From CF-162 sp040882565 (GTDB taxonomy: Bacteria; Chloroflexota; Dehalococcoidia; SM23-28-2; RBG-16-64-32), in the NCBI GenBank assembly GCA_040882565.1, contig JBBEAZ010000023.1, positions 44,756 through 108,755 on the forward strand: a stretch of 64,000 nt of DNA. The letters run 5' to 3'. Numbering within the stretch: position 1 is the stretch's first letter; each line of letters opens with the position of its first letter. The notes beneath the pieces are model-generated. The model made no database searches. It was not told the origin of the DNA and saw nothing but the letters and a program-made list of their open reading frames with translations. Positions 52,239 through 62,905 of the stretch are shown piece by piece. Both the position numbers and the translations under genes were made by a program.

Positions 52239-52640
52239 TCAGCGGACCGTGATCGTGCCCTTCATGTACGGGTGGATCGAGCACTTGTAGGGGTACTCCC
52301 CCTCTGCACCGAAAGTGACGGTATCCGCGTCGTCTTTGCCCAGCTCGTTCGTGGCCCAGTCTCCGGCGTTGTCGGTGGCGTCGTGCGGCGCGACGTCGTG
52401 GTTCACCCACTTGACCATCGCTCCGGCCGGCACGGAGACGTTGGCCGGGTTGAACTTGAAGTCCTCGATGTCGATCGTGACAGCCGTCGTGTCGATGATG
52501 GTTGGCGTGGCTTCGGTGTCGTCGTCACTGCCGCCTGAGACGAGCAATGCGACGAGGACGGCGATTCCGAGGACCACGACCGCTGCGACGAAGACCGCCA
52601 GCGGCAGCATGCTGGAACGAGGCGCCGGAGGGTCTGCCAT
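52239..52640 (-). CDS. Cupredoxin (plastocyanin/amicyanin-like), membrane-anchored
   Basis: 133 residues. A membrane helix (MLPLAVFVAAVVVLGIAVLV) is followed by a Thr/Asp linker and one cupredoxin domain. The type 1 copper ligands are His in WVNHDVAPHDATD and the Cys-His-Met cluster in YPYKCSIHPYMKG, an amicyanin-like arrangement. ATG at 52640 starts 10 bases after the pyrK stop. Its place at the end of the pyr operon is unusual and may reflect simple read-through. Confidence 0.85.
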   Translation of the reverse strand: MADPPAPRSSMLPLAVFVAAVVVLGIAVLVALLVSGGSDDDTEATPTIIDTTAVTIDIEDFKFNPANVSVPAGAMVKWVNHDVAPHDATDNAGDWATNELGKDDADTVTFGAEGEYPYKCSIHPYMKGTITVR

Positions 52641-52650
52641 CCAGTTCAGC

Positions 52651-53424
52651 CTAGCTGAAGACTTCGCGGAGTTCCATGCAGGGGCCGTCCCGGCAGACGA
52701 GCCGCACGCCTTTGCGCGTGAACACCGCGCAACCGTAGCAGACGCCCGTGCCGCAGCCCATCCGCTCCTCCAGTAGTGCCTGCACGGACTTGCGTGACCG
52801 CGCCTCCTTGACCACCTTGGCCATCGCCTCGAACATCGGGTTGGGCCCGCACGCGAAGACTTGGTCTGCCCAGGGCATGTGCGTGGCCAGGAGTTCGGGG
52901 ACACGGCCGCGGTGGCCCTCGGAGCCGTCGTCGGTCGCGGAGATCGCCTCGACCTCGGCTGGGAGTTGCTCCGGCGGGAAGAGCTTGGCCGCCGTCCGCG
53001 CACCCTGCAGCAGCGTGACGGACTTGCCTGCCGAAACCGCTTCGTCGGCGAGTGCAAGAACCCCGGCGACGCCGAGACCCCCGGCGATCAGCAAGAGGTT
53101 CTGCGTTCCGGCGTCAACCGCGAATCCGCGGCCCAGCGGCCCGAACACCGTGAGCGTATCGCCGGCCTTGCGCCGCGACAGCCAGGTCGTGCCGCGGCCC
53201 CGCACGTCGTAGAGGATAGCGAACTGCCGCTCGCCAGCCGCGTCGCGGAAGCGGTGGAAGGACATCGGCCGCGGCAGCAGCGGGTCAAGGCTATCCGCGC
53301 AGTGGAGCATCAGAAAACGGCCGGGCGTGGCGCCGCGCACAACCGGCGGGGAGGAGAGCCACATCAGGTGTGTGTCCTCGTATAGCTCCTCTTGCGACAC
53401 GACGCGCGCCTGTTCGAGCTTCAC
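52651..53424 (-). CDS. pyrK: Dihydroorotate dehydrogenase electron-transfer subunit
   Basis: 257 residues; FAD and 2Fe-2S subunit passing electrons from PyrD to NAD+. RPMSFHRFRDAAGE is the FAD-binding RPxSF region, LLLIAGGLGVAGVLALA the NAD-binding loop, QVFACGPNPMFEAMAKV the FNR-type end. The cluster cysteines are in MGCGTGVCYGCAV and RLVCRDGP. Overlaps carB by four bases. Confidence 0.94.
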   Translation of the reverse strand: MKLEQARVVSQEELYEDTHLMWLSSPPVVRGATPGRFLMLHCADSLDPLLPRPMSFHRFRDAAGERQFAILYDVRGRGTTWLSRRKAGDTLTVFGPLGRGFAVDAGTQNLLLIAGGLGVAGVLALADEAVSAGKSVTLLQGARTAAKLFPPEQLPAEVEAISATDDGSEGHRGRVPELLATHMPWADQVFACGPNPMFEAMAKVVKEARSRKSVQALLEERMGCGTGVCYGCAVFTRKGVRLVCRDGPCMELREVFS

Positions 53425-56400
53425 GCGAGGTAATCCCGCAGCGGTTGAATCGTGAAGTCCTGCTCGCCGTTGACGATTGCGTTGACGGCGGCCGCGGCGG
53501 TGTCGATCGAAGTGAGGCAGGGGATACGCTTCTCGGCGGCGGCGCGGCGGATGTGGAAGCCGTCGCGGAGGGTCTCGGTGACGTTGCCCTCTGGTGTGTT
53601 GATCACGGCGTCGACGAGGCCCTCGCGGATGACGTCGACGACGTTCGGGTAGCCCTGGTCGAGGCGCTTCGGCACCTCTTCGACGGCGATTCCCAGAGCC
53701 TGGATCATCGTCGCCGTGCCCTCCGTCGCGAAAATGCTAATACCGGAGGCGTGCAGTTGCCGGATAAGCGGCACCGCCTCGGACTTGGTGCGGTCGGCGA
53801 GGCTCAGTAGCACGGCCTTTCGTCCCACCAGCGACAGGTCGGCGGCGATCAGCGCCTTCGAGAGCGCTGCTTCGAACGTGTGGTCCACGCCCATCACTTC
53901 GCCGGTCGACTTCATCTCTGGCCCGAGGTGAGTGTCGACCCCGATCAGCTTCGACATCGAGAAGACGGGCGCCTTCACCGCGACGAGGTCTTGCTCCGGC
54001 CAGACGCCCGGCTCGCAGCCCAACTCGCGCAGCGTCTTGCCGAGCATCACCTGGATCGCCAGTCGCACCATCGGCACACCTGTGACCTTCGAGATGAACG
54101 GCACCGTGCGGCTGGCGCGCGGGTTGACCTCGATCACGAAGACCTGTGACGGGGCGCCGTCGGGACGCATGATCACGTACTGGATGTTCATCAGGCCGCG
54201 CACGCCGAGCGCTTCGCCGAGCCGCTGCGTGTAATCCACGATCATCGCCTTCTCGGCGTCGCTGAGCCCAACGGCCGGATAAACGGCCATCGAGTCGCCG
54301 GAATGGACACCTGCCCGCTCGATGTGCTGCATGATGCCGGGGATCAGGACCTCGCCGGTGCCGTCGCAGATCGCATCCACCTCGGCCTCGATGCCTTCGA
54401 GGTACTTGTCGATGAGCACGGGCTTGCCGGGCGAGATCTCGGCGGCCTCCGCGACATAACGCGAGAGGTCCTTCGGGCGCTGCACGATCTCCATCGCCCG
54501 CCCGCCGAGCACGTAGCTGGGACGCACGAGCACCGGGTAGCCGATCAGTTGCGCCGTCTGCAGGGCCTCCTCGACCGACGAAACGCCAGCGCCGGGTGGC
54601 TGCGGGATGCCGAGCCGCTGCAGCAGGTCCTCGAAGCGACGGCGGTCCTCGGCCAGGTCGATCGTCTCGGCGCTTGAGCCGAGGATCGGATGGTTGGCGT
54701 GGAAAAGCGGTGTCGCCAGGTTGACGGCCGTCTGGCCGCCGAACTGGACGATCGACGGCGGCGCCGACTCCGCCCCGTCCAGGGACTCGTTCTCGAGCAG
54801 GTCGCGGATGCCCTCTTCGTCGAGGGGCTCGAAGTAGAGGCGGTCGCTCGTATCGAAGTCGGTGGAGACGGTCTCGGGGTTGGAGTTGACCATGATCGCC
54901 GCGACCCCCGCCTCGCGCAGAGCCCAGGCGGCGTGCACGGCCGAGTAGTCGAACTCGATCCCCTGGCCGATGCGGATCGGCCCGCTGCCGATTACGAGCG
55001 CCTTCTCGCCTCCGAGAGGCGGCGCTTCGTTTTCCTCGTCGTAAGTGGAGTAGAAGTATGGCGTCTCAGCCTCAAACTCGGCGGCGCACGTGTCGACCAT
55101 CTTGTAAACGGGCGTGACCCCCCACTCCGTGCGCAGTGAGCGCACCTGCTCCGGCAAGCGGTCGGCGAGCGTGCCGATAACGCCGTCGGCGAGGCCCTTG
55201 CGCTTCGCCTGCCGCATCAGATCGGGCGTGAGGGTTTCGTTGAGGAGCCTGTATTCCATCGTCACCATGCCCTGCATCTTCGTGAGGAACCAGGGGTCGA
55301 TCCCAGAGAGGTCTGACAGTTCAGCGACAGTTGCGCCGCGGCGGAGCGAGGCCAGGATCGCCCAGAGCCGCTCGTCTGTCGGGATCGCCACGTAATCGCG
55401 CGGGTCGATGTCGCGCCATGCCGGGTCTTCCCAGAGCAGGGAGCGACCGCCGAACTCAAGCGAGCGGACGGCCTTGCCGAGCGCCGCCTCGAACGTGCGG
55501 TCGATCGCCATCACCTCGCCGGTCGCCTTCATTTGCGTACCGGTGCGGCGCTCGCCGAGCGGGAACTTGTCAAACGGCCAGCGGGGGATCTTGACCACGC
55601 AGTAGTCGAGCGCGGGCTCGAACGCGGCAGTCGTCTTACCGGTAACGCGGTTCGGGATCTGGTCCAGCGTCTTGCCGACGGCGATCTTGGCGGCGACGCG
55701 CGCGATCGGGTAGCCAGTGGCCTTCGACGCCAGGGCGGAACTGCGGGAAACGCGCGGGTTGACCTCGATCACGTAGTAAGGCGGCTGACCATCGCCCCGC
55801 AGGTCCCACTCTGCGATCTCCTTGCGCGGCGCCAGCGCGAACTGGATATTGCAGCCGCCCTCGATGCCCAGCGCGCGGATGATCTTGAGTGACGCCGAGC
55901 GCAGCATCTGGTATTCCTTGTCGGGCAGTGTCTGGCTCGGCGCGACGACTATCGAGTCACCGGTGTGGACGCCCATGGGGTCGAGGTTCTCCATGTTGCA
56001 GATCGTGATGCAGTTGTCCGCGCCGTCGCGCATCACTTCGTACTCGATCTCCTTCCAGCCGCGCAGGTAGCGCTCGACCAGCACCTGGTTGATCGGCGAG
56101 GCGGCCAGCCCCGAGCGGGCGAAGTGCTCCAGCTCGTCGCGTGTGAAGGCGATCCCACCGCCTGTGCCGCCGAGTGTGTACGCCGGGCGAATGACCAGCG
56201 GCAGGCCGATCCCTTTCGCGACCTTGCGCGCTTCATCGACCGACGTCACGATCTCGCTCTCCGGTACGGGCTCGCCGATCGACTCCAGCAGCTTGCGGAA
56301 GAGGTCACGGTCCTCGGCCGTGCGGATCGTGTCGATCGGAGTGCCGAGGGAGCGGACGTTGTACTTGTCGAGCACTCCGGCGTCGGCGAGCGCGACCGCG

Positions 56401-56690
56401 AGGTTGAGGCCGGTCTGCCCGCCGAGCGTCGGCAACAGGCCGTCGGGGCGTTCGCGGGCGATGATGCGCTTGATCACCGGCACCGTCAGCGGCTCGATGT
56501 AGATCGTGTCGGCAATGCCCTCGTCGGTCATGATCGTCGCCGGGTTCGAGTTGACGAGCACCGTGTGCACGCCCTCCTCCCGCAGCGACCGGCAAGCCTG
56601 CGACCCCGAATAATCGAACTCCGCCGCTTGGCCGATGACAATCGGCCCAGAGCCGATGATGAGCACGCGTGAGGGTTTGGGGTGCGTCAT
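53421..56690 (-). CDS. carB: Carbamoyl-phosphate synthase large subunit
   Basis: 1089 residues; two ATP-grasp halves making carbamoyl phosphate from ammonia, bicarbonate and 2 ATP. RVLIIGSGPIVIGQAAEFDY and later KALVIGSGPIRIGQGIEFDY mark the two halves; AYTLGGTGGGIAF and SYVLGGRAMEIVQ are the ATP-grasp loops; the C-terminal MGS-like allosteric domain has VLLSLADRTKSEAVPLIRQL. The ATG at 56690 fits homology; longer in-frame starts run into the upstream gene, whose stop overlaps as ATGA. Confidence 0.97.
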   Translation of the reverse strand: MTHPKPSRVLIIGSGPIVIGQAAEFDYSGSQACRSLREEGVHTVLVNSNPATIMTDEGIADTIYIEPLTVPVIKRIIARERPDGLLPTLGGQTGLNLAVALADAGVLDKYNVRSLGTPIDTIRTAEDRDLFRKLLESIGEPVPESEIVTSVDEARKVAKGIGLPLVIRPAYTLGGTGGGIAFTRDELEHFARSGLAASPINQVLVERYLRGWKEIEYEVMRDGADNCITICNMENLDPMGVHTGDSIVVAPSQTLPDKEYQMLRSASLKIIRALGIEGGCNIQFALAPRKEIAEWDLRGDGQPPYYVIEVNPRVSRSSALASKATGYPIARVAAKIAVGKTLDQIPNRVTGKTTAAFEPALDYCVVKIPRWPFDKFPLGERRTGTQMKATGEVMAIDRTFEAALGKAVRSLEFGGRSLLWEDPAWRDIDPRDYVAIPTDERLWAILASLRRGATVAELSDLSGIDPWFLTKMQGMVTMEYRLLNETLTPDLMRQAKRKGLADGVIGTLADRLPEQVRSLRTEWGVTPVYKMVDTCAAEFEAETPYFYSTYDEENEAPPLGGEKALVIGSGPIRIGQGIEFDYSAVHAAWALREAGVAAIMVNSNPETVSTDFDTSDRLYFEPLDEEGIRDLLENESLDGAESAPPSIVQFGGQTAVNLATPLFHANHPILGSSAETIDLAEDRRRFEDLLQRLGIPQPPGAGVSSVEEALQTAQLIGYPVLVRPSYVLGGRAMEIVQRPKDLSRYVAEAAEISPGKPVLIDKYLEGIEAEVDAICDGTGEVLIPGIMQHIERAGVHSGDSMAVYPAVGLSDAEKAMIVDYTQRLGEALGVRGLMNIQYVIMRPDGAPSQVFVIEVNPRASRTVPFISKVTGVPMVRLAIQVMLGKTLRELGCEPGVWPEQDLVAVKAPVFSMSKLIGVDTHLGPEMKSTGEVMGVDHTFEAALSKALIAADLSLVGRKAVLLSLADRTKSEAVPLIRQLHASGISIFATEGTATMIQALGIAVEEVPKRLDQGYPNVVDVIREGLVDAVINTPEGNVTETLRDGFHIRRAAAEKRIPCLTSIDTAAAAVNAIVNGEQDFTIQPLRDYLA

Positions 56691-57193
56691 GCCAGCACCA
56701 GTACCAGAGCAATGATGCTTGCGACCGAGCCGGCGAAAGTGACTATCCCGAACAGAATCGCCGCCAGCTTGTTCTGACCCACCCAACTCCTGCCCACCGC
56801 GAACGCCGTCTCGATCCAGAATAGGGGACTTGTCCACCGATAGCGCGCCGGAGCCGAGGAGTTACCATCTGTGCCCACGCCGAATCGCTCAACCTCTAAG
56901 ATGAGTGCATCGGCCCAACCGCGTAACACACCGAGAATTTCGGAGAACCTGGCCTCCATCTCGGCGTCGATCTCACCTTGGTTGAATCCCGCGATCGGCC
57001 GGCCCCAGTTTGAAGCGCCATAGTAGCCCTTGACTTCGTGGGAATCTTCGCCAAATACACGACGGAGCGTGGATCTCATTTCATTGTGCCAGCGAACCCA
57101 GCGATCGTCTCGATAGGTGGTCTGATCGAATGTTGCGAGTTCCTTTTGCTTCTCGGCCAGCCAATCCAAAACTTCTGAGGAGGTCATGCTCAC
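56687..57193 (-). CDS. Hypothetical protein with C-terminal membrane helix
   Basis: 168 residues. Soluble N-terminal region (SSEVLDWLAEKQKELATF, YRDDRWVRWHNEMRSTLRRV, FGEDSHEVKGYYGA, FSEILGVLRGWADAL) and a C-terminal helix (FGIVTFAGSVASIIALVLVL). Tail-anchored topology. The GTG start overlaps the GNAT stop (GTGA) and its stop overlaps carB, so it is locked into the pyr operon. More A/T-rich codon use than carB. No family recognised. Confidence 0.7.
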   Translation of the reverse strand: MSMTSSEVLDWLAEKQKELATFDQTTYRDDRWVRWHNEMRSTLRRVFGEDSHEVKGYYGASNWGRPIAGFNQGEIDAEMEARFSEILGVLRGWADALILEVERFGVGTDGNSSAPARYRWTSPLFWIETAFAVGRSWVGQNKLAAILFGIVTFAGSVASIIALVLVLA

Positions 57194-57645
57194 AGCGGCA
57201 GCTCGTACTCCATACCCTGGCCGACGATCTGCGCCATGCTCGCGAAGTCGCCGAAGAACGACAGCGCCGGTTCGTTGCCTTCCGGGATGATCCCGCGCAG
57301 GCGCTTGTAGCCGGCCTGGCGCGCCCAGTCCGTGCCGGCGACGGCAAGCTCGCGGCCGAGCCCCTTGCCGCGGGCGTCCGGCACCAGCCAGACGCCGAGC
57401 ACGGCCTCGCTCGGGTGGTTGACGTCAGGCTGCACGAAAGCGAAGCCACAAATCGTGCCACCCTCCTCGCAGACGAAGATACTGCCGCGCGCCCCAAGCT
57501 CCTGCATGCGGGCGTGTATGCCCTCGGCGGTCGTCGGACCGGGGAGGCCGCTACCGGGGCCGAGTTCCTCCCAGAGGGCCGCGCCAACCGCCGCGATCGC
57601 GGCGGCGTCATCGGTCGTGGCGGGGCGGTAGGTTGGTTCAGGCAC
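57190..57645 (-). CDS. GNAT-family N-acetyltransferase
   Basis: 151 residues: YRPATTDDAAAIAAVGAALW, GSIFVCEEGGTICGFAFVQ, VLGVWLVPDARGKGLGRELA (the acetyl-CoA loop R/Q-x-x-G-x-G/A reads RGKGLG) and GTDWARQAGYKRLRGIIP. GTG at 57645 is used because AAGGAG is nine bases upstream; it overlaps vapC by eight bases. Could act on proteins, antibiotics or small amines, or belong functionally to the neighbouring toxin-antitoxin pair. Confidence 0.88.
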   Translation of the reverse strand: MPEPTYRPATTDDAAAIAAVGAALWEELGPGSGLPGPTTAEGIHARMQELGARGSIFVCEEGGTICGFAFVQPDVNHPSEAVLGVWLVPDARGKGLGRELAVAGTDWARQAGYKRLRGIIPEGNEPALSFFGDFASMAQIVGQGMEYELPL

Positions 57646-58033
57646 CTTCGTCTCCTTCCGGCTGGTACAGGCGCAGGCCCGGGATACGCTGGAAGTGCTT
57701 GTCACGCGTGAATACTTCATGGTCGCCCTCGAGCGCTCTAGCAGCGATGAAGATGTCGGCCATGGGCAACCGTTGCCCCTTGAGGTCCAGGGCCTGAGCA
57801 ATCTCGCCTGATAGGCGCCATGTCGTCCTGGTCATTTCGATGAACGGGACAAAATCCAGAAGGTCCTGCACTTCCTGCGTGTTCTCCGGATTCAGGCCTC
57901 TGAGTACTTCGGCAAGCACAACACCAACCAGGGCGAGACGTCGCTCACGTAGCAGATCCCTTAACAAGGCCCCGTGACCAGTATCTGGGTCGCGGATGAA
58001 ATCGATCCATACGGTGGAGTCCGCGATTATCAC
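57638..58033 (-). CDS. vapC: VapC-type PIN-domain ribonuclease toxin
   Basis: 131 residues. PIN-domain acidic residues Asp5 (IIADSTVWIDF), Glu42 (LAEVLRGL), Asp93 (PMADIFIAARA) and Asp111 (FTRDKHF) are all present, so it should bind Mg and cleave RNA. It overlaps vapB by four bases (ATGA), the normal TA arrangement. Located inside the pyrimidine operon. Confidence 0.92.
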   Translation of the reverse strand: MIIADSTVWIDFIRDPDTGHGALLRDLLRERRLALVGVVLAEVLRGLNPENTQEVQDLLDFVPFIEMTRTTWRLSGEIAQALDLKGQRLPMADIFIAARALEGDHEVFTRDKHFQRIPGLRLYQPEGDEGA

Positions 58034-58266
58034 CTCTTGCTCCGTTCCTTCCGACGTTTCTCTTCCGTCTCAAGTTCTTCTCTCTCCCACTCTTCCCAGT
58101 TATCGCGGATCTCTATCGTGCCCGCCAAAGCAATCAAGCGCTCGGTCTTATCGCGACGGACGAGTTCAGCGAGCGCCCGGTCAACCACCCGGCCGCGGTT
58201 CTTTTCGCCCGTGATTTTTTGAGCCTCCCGCAAGAGAGCGTCATCGATGTTTATCGTGGTACGCAT
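58030..58266 (-). CDS. vapB: VapB-type antitoxin
   Basis: 78 residues. The N-terminal MRTTINIDDALLREAQKITG is a ribbon-helix-helix-type DNA-binding start, followed by GRVVDRALAELVRRDKTERL and a highly charged C-terminal tail that would wrap the toxin. GGAG six bases before ATG. As in other VapB proteins it probably represses its own promoter, though no separate promoter is evident between carA and vapB (38 bases, AT-rich). Confidence 0.9.
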   Translation of the reverse strand: MRTTINIDDALLREAQKITGEKNRGRVVDRALAELVRRDKTERLIALAGTIEIRDNWEEWEREELETEEKRRKERSKR

Positions 58267-58304
58267 CAGTTCTCCTCATCATGTGGTGATGCATATATTG
58301 TACA

Positions 58305-59393
58305 TCATACCGCGCACTCATCGATCATCTGCATGAAGCGGTCGAAGACGTAAACGTTGTCGAGCGGGCCCGGCGAGGCCTCGGAATGGTACTGGATCGA
58401 GATGACCGGCTCAGTGCGGTGGCGCAGACCCTCACACGTGCCGTCGTTGAGGTGGACCTGCGAGACCTCGATGTCGTTTGAGAGGCCGTCCGGATCCAGA
58501 GCGTAGCCGTGATTCTGCGCGGTGATGTGGACGCGGCCGCTCGCCAGGTCCTTCACCGGGTGGTTGGCGCCGCGGTGGCCGAACTTCAGCTTGAACGTGT
58601 CCCCTCCAAACGCGCGGCCCAGCACCTGGTGGCCGAGGCAGATGCCCAGCACCGGCGTCTTCCCGATCAGCGAGCGCACCGTCGCCACCTGGTAGTCGAG
58701 GAACTTTGGGTCGCCCGGCCCCGGCGAGAAGAGGATGCCGTCAGGCTTCTGCGCGAGGATGTCCTCTGCGGAGGCGTCGCACGGCAGCGCCGTCACCCGG
58801 CAGCCGCGCTCGGTAAGCAGGCGCATGATGTTGTACTTCACTCCGCTGTCGACGACGACAACGTGGCGCTGTGGCTCATCCGCTGGCCACTCGAACGCGG
58901 CCTCGGTGCTGACCTCGCGAACGAGGTCGACGTCGCCGTAGCGCGGGACCGCGCGCAGCCGAGCCAGCGCCTCATCGGGCGTCTCGTCGGTTGTCACAGC
59001 GCCCATCATCACGCCCCCGGCGCGCAGCTTCCGCGTCAGCGCGCGAGTGTCGACGCCGGCGATGCCCGGTATGCCCTCAGACGCCAGGTACTCACCGAGC
59101 GTCATGTCGGAACGCCAGTGCGACGGCGTCTCGCAGTCCTCGTGCACGACGAGCCCCGCAACCTGGATGCGCTTCGACTCGACGTCCTCGCCGTTGATGC
59201 CGTAATTCCCGGCGAGCGGATACGTCAGCACAAGCACCTGCCCCGCAAACGAGGGGTCCGTGAGCATCTCCTGGTACCCGGTCATGGCCGTCGCAAACAC
59301 GACCTCGCCGTGTGAGCGCGCATCGGCGCCGAACGTATGACCGCGGAATAGCGTGCCGTCTTCGAGGACGAGGAGCGCGGCTTTAGCGGGCAT
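58305..59393 (-). CDS. carA: Carbamoyl-phosphate synthase small (glutaminase) subunit
   Basis: 362 residues; supplies ammonia from glutamine to CarB. AALLVLEDGTLFRGHTFGAD at the start, ATAMTGYQEMLTDPSFAGQV, GIPGIAGVDTRALTRKLR, the amidotransferase nucleophile in LGICLGHQVLG and the His in HITAQNHGYALD and IQYHSEASPGP. AGGAGGATCGCAGCC precedes the ATG. It overlaps the end of the upstream hypothetical gene by 11 bases. Confidence 0.97.
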   Translation of the reverse strand: MPAKAALLVLEDGTLFRGHTFGADARSHGEVVFATAMTGYQEMLTDPSFAGQVLVLTYPLAGNYGINGEDVESKRIQVAGLVVHEDCETPSHWRSDMTLGEYLASEGIPGIAGVDTRALTRKLRAGGVMMGAVTTDETPDEALARLRAVPRYGDVDLVREVSTEAAFEWPADEPQRHVVVVDSGVKYNIMRLLTERGCRVTALPCDASAEDILAQKPDGILFSPGPGDPKFLDYQVATVRSLIGKTPVLGICLGHQVLGRAFGGDTFKLKFGHRGANHPVKDLASGRVHITAQNHGYALDPDGLSNDIEVSQVHLNDGTCEGLRHRTEPVISIQYHSEASPGPLDNVYVFDRFMQMIDECAV

Positions 59394-59969
59394 GGCTGCG
59401 ATCCTCCTTCTTCTCGTCCCACCACGTCCATAATGCGATGTCTATCTCGCGCGCTGTGAGCCCCGTCATCCGCCTCAATTCGTGCAGGATCGAGGTGTAG
59501 TAGTCGTACTCGCGGGCCTCAAACGGAGTAGAGCGCGCGCTTGAATAGTTGAAGAGCGCCGACCACGCGTTGACGTCGATGATTCCGAATGTCCGCGGAT
59601 CCCAGACGGTCAGAACCACGCTAGCGGTCGGCACCCTGATGCCTTCCAGAATCGTCAACACCGAAATGGGAATCGAGGGCGGGAGGTTCCGGCGGCTTGC
59701 CAAATCGAGCGCAACTCGCGTGAATTTCCTAACGTCTGAGTCGCGATTGAGCTTGACTCGCCCGGCCGAACGCTGCGACTTCCAGTGCGCAAGCTTATGG
59801 AGGTCAGCCAAGGACAGGAAGCCTTTGGCTTTCAATCTCTTAGATTCGTTCGGGAACGTGGGGGAGTTATCCAGGGTCGGCTTGTAGGAATAGCGGCACA
59901 CGAGATCGGGCAAAGGCATTCGCGAGATCGCCTCCCGGGCGACGTCAGCCGCTGATGGCATTTCAGCCT

Positions 59970-59973
<4 letters not shown>
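59383..59973 (-). CDS. Hypothetical protein, possibly HhH-GPD-like, embedded in the pyr operon
   Basis: 196 residues. PSIPISVLTILEGIRVPTAS, then VVLTVWDPRTFGIIDVNAWS and ALF resemble the helix-hairpin-helix and following loop of HhH-GPD DNA glycosylases, with an Asp where those have the catalytic Asp. The N-terminal region is helical and Lys/Arg-rich (KRLKAKGFLSLADLHKLAHW). GTG at 59973 overlaps the pyrC stop (GTGA). Codon use is less GC-biased than pyrC or carA, suggesting later insertion. Assignment is weak. Confidence 0.6.
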
Positions 59974-61267
<1,294 letters not shown>

Positions 61268-61271
<4 letters not shown>

Positions 61272-62281
61272 GCGTTCTTCCCTCTGCACATCAGCAGAAG
61301 CACGGCCATGCGCACCGCCACGCCGTTTGTCACTTGCTCCTCGATCACGGACTGCAGGCTCGACGCGACGGCGGGTGAGATCTCTACGCCTTCGTTCATC
61401 GGGCCGGGGTGCATGACAAGCGCCCCGGTGTTGGCGAGGGCGACTCGGCGCTCGTTCAGCTGGTAGAGCGTCGCGTACTCACGCAGCGAGGGCAGGAGGC
61501 CGCTGGTCATACGTTCTTGCTGGAGGCGCAGCGCCATCACCACGTCCGCGCCTCGCACCGCGACGTCGAGGTCCGTCTCGACGGTGACACGCGGCATCCC
61601 GAGAGTCTCGTCGAGGACGTCGCTTGGGCGCATGCCAGCCGGGAGCAGCGTCGGCGGCGCGCAGACCGTGACTTCCGCGCCGGCGTTTGACAGCAGCCAG
61701 ATGTTCGAACGGGCGACGCGGCTATGGGCGATGTCGCCGACGATGACGACCTTCCGCCCGCGGACGTCGCCAAGGTGCGAGCGCATAGTGAAGAGGTCGA
61801 GCAGCGCCTGGGTCGGATGGGCGTGCCAGCCGTCGCCGGCGCTGATCACCGACGAACGGACCTGGCGAGCGACGATGTACGGCGCGCCGGACGAGCCGTG
61901 GCGCATGACCAGGACGTCGGCCCCGACTGCCTGCAGCGTGCGGACGGTGTCGATCAGCGACTCACCCTTCTCGACGCTGGAGCCGCCCGCCGAAACGTTG
62001 ATGACGTCCGCGCCCAGCGCCTTGCCTGCAAGCTCGAATGAGGCGCGCGTGCGTGTGCTCGCCTCGTAAAACAGCGTGACGACGGTGCGGCCGCGCAGGA
62101 CGGGCACGCGGGGCACCTCGCGGCCGAGCACTTCTTTCATCGCCTCGGTTGTCTCCATCAGCAGCTCGATTTCGTCGCGCGAGAGGTCGTCGACGTCGAG
62201 CAGGTGCTTGCGTGTCCACTGCCGTTCGCCATCGACGCGTTGTTCGACGATCGACTCTTGGCCCTGCGTCGCTCGGATCAT
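61268..62281 (-). CDS. pyrB: Aspartate carbamoyltransferase, catalytic chain
   Basis: 337 residues. The carbamoyl-phosphate site is in FYEASTRTRASFELAGKALG, followed by SSVEKGESLIDTVRTL, DGWHAHPTQALLDLFTM, KVVIVGDIAHSRVARSN and HPGPMNEGVEISPAV. No regulatory pyrI chain is in view, so control is probably through PyrR attenuation. Overlaps pyrR as ATGA. Confidence 0.96.
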
Positions 62282-62820
62282 TCTTCGCCCTCCTCTCGCG
62301 CGATACGCACTTCGTCGCGGCCGTCGATCTCCTCAAGGAGCACGTCCACGTCCTCGTGCAGCGCTGTCGGGATGTTCTTGCCTACGTAGTCGGGGCGGAT
62401 CGGCAGCTGGCGGTGGCCGCGGTCGACGAGCACCGCGAGCTGGATCGAGGCGGGTCGGCCGAAGTCGGCGAGCGCGTCGAGCGCGGCGCGGATGCTACGG
62501 CCGGTGAAGAGCACGTCGTCGACGAGGATGACTGTGCGCCCCTCGATATCTTGGGGGAGGTCAGTCGGCTGAATGCGCGGCGAGCGCGAGGCGATGTCGT
62601 CACGGTAGAGGCCGATGTCAAGCGCGCCAACGGGCACAGCCTCGCCCTCGAACTCGGAGATTGCGCTGGCGAGGCGTTGTGCCAGCGGCACACCGCGCGT
62701 GCGCATCCCGACAAGCACGATCGAGTCAAGGCCGTGGTTGCGTTCCACGATCTCGTGAGCGATGCGCCGGATGGCGCGGCGGATGTCTTCCGCGCTGAGG
62801 ACGGTGCGCGCGATCAACAA
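62278..62820 (-). CDS. pyrR: PyrR bifunctional pyrimidine attenuator/uracil phosphoribosyltransferase
   Basis: 180 residues. The PRPP-binding motif is GRTVILVDDVLFTGRSIRAA; SIVLVGMRTRGVPLAQRLA and VGALDIGLYRDD are typical. The start is a TTG (62820 or, with better spacing to GAGGG, 62817). It senses UMP/UTP and binds the leader hairpin just upstream, terminating transcription of the pyr operon when pyrimidines are abundant. The RNA target is present in the leader, so autoregulation is well supported. Confidence 0.95.
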   Translation of the reverse strand: MLIARTVLSAEDIRRAIRRIAHEIVERNHGLDSIVLVGMRTRGVPLAQRLASAISEFEGEAVPVGALDIGLYRDDIASRSPRIQPTDLPQDIEGRTVILVDDVLFTGRSIRAALDALADFGRPASIQLAVLVDRGHRQLPIRPDYVGKNIPTALHEDVDVLLEEIDGRDEVRIAREEGEE

Positions 62821-62847
62821 AAATCCCTCTCACAAGTGGGAGAGGGA
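62819..62847 (-). terminator. Attenuator terminator of the pyr operon
   Basis: Reverse strand TCCCTCTC, CCACTTGT, GAGAGGGA, TTTTT, right before the pyrR TTG start. The 3' arm contains GAGGG, the pyrR ribosome binding site, so the hairpin could also block translation. Confidence 0.85.
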
Positions 62848-62905
62848 CCGCGCGTGCGCCGGTGTGGTATGCGGTTAGCCGGGACGCATTCGTACGTCAA
62901 TTCGA

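Noticed and set aside
55965..56672. Forward frame opposite carB
   Set aside because: Antisense to conserved ATP-grasp sequence; no start signals.
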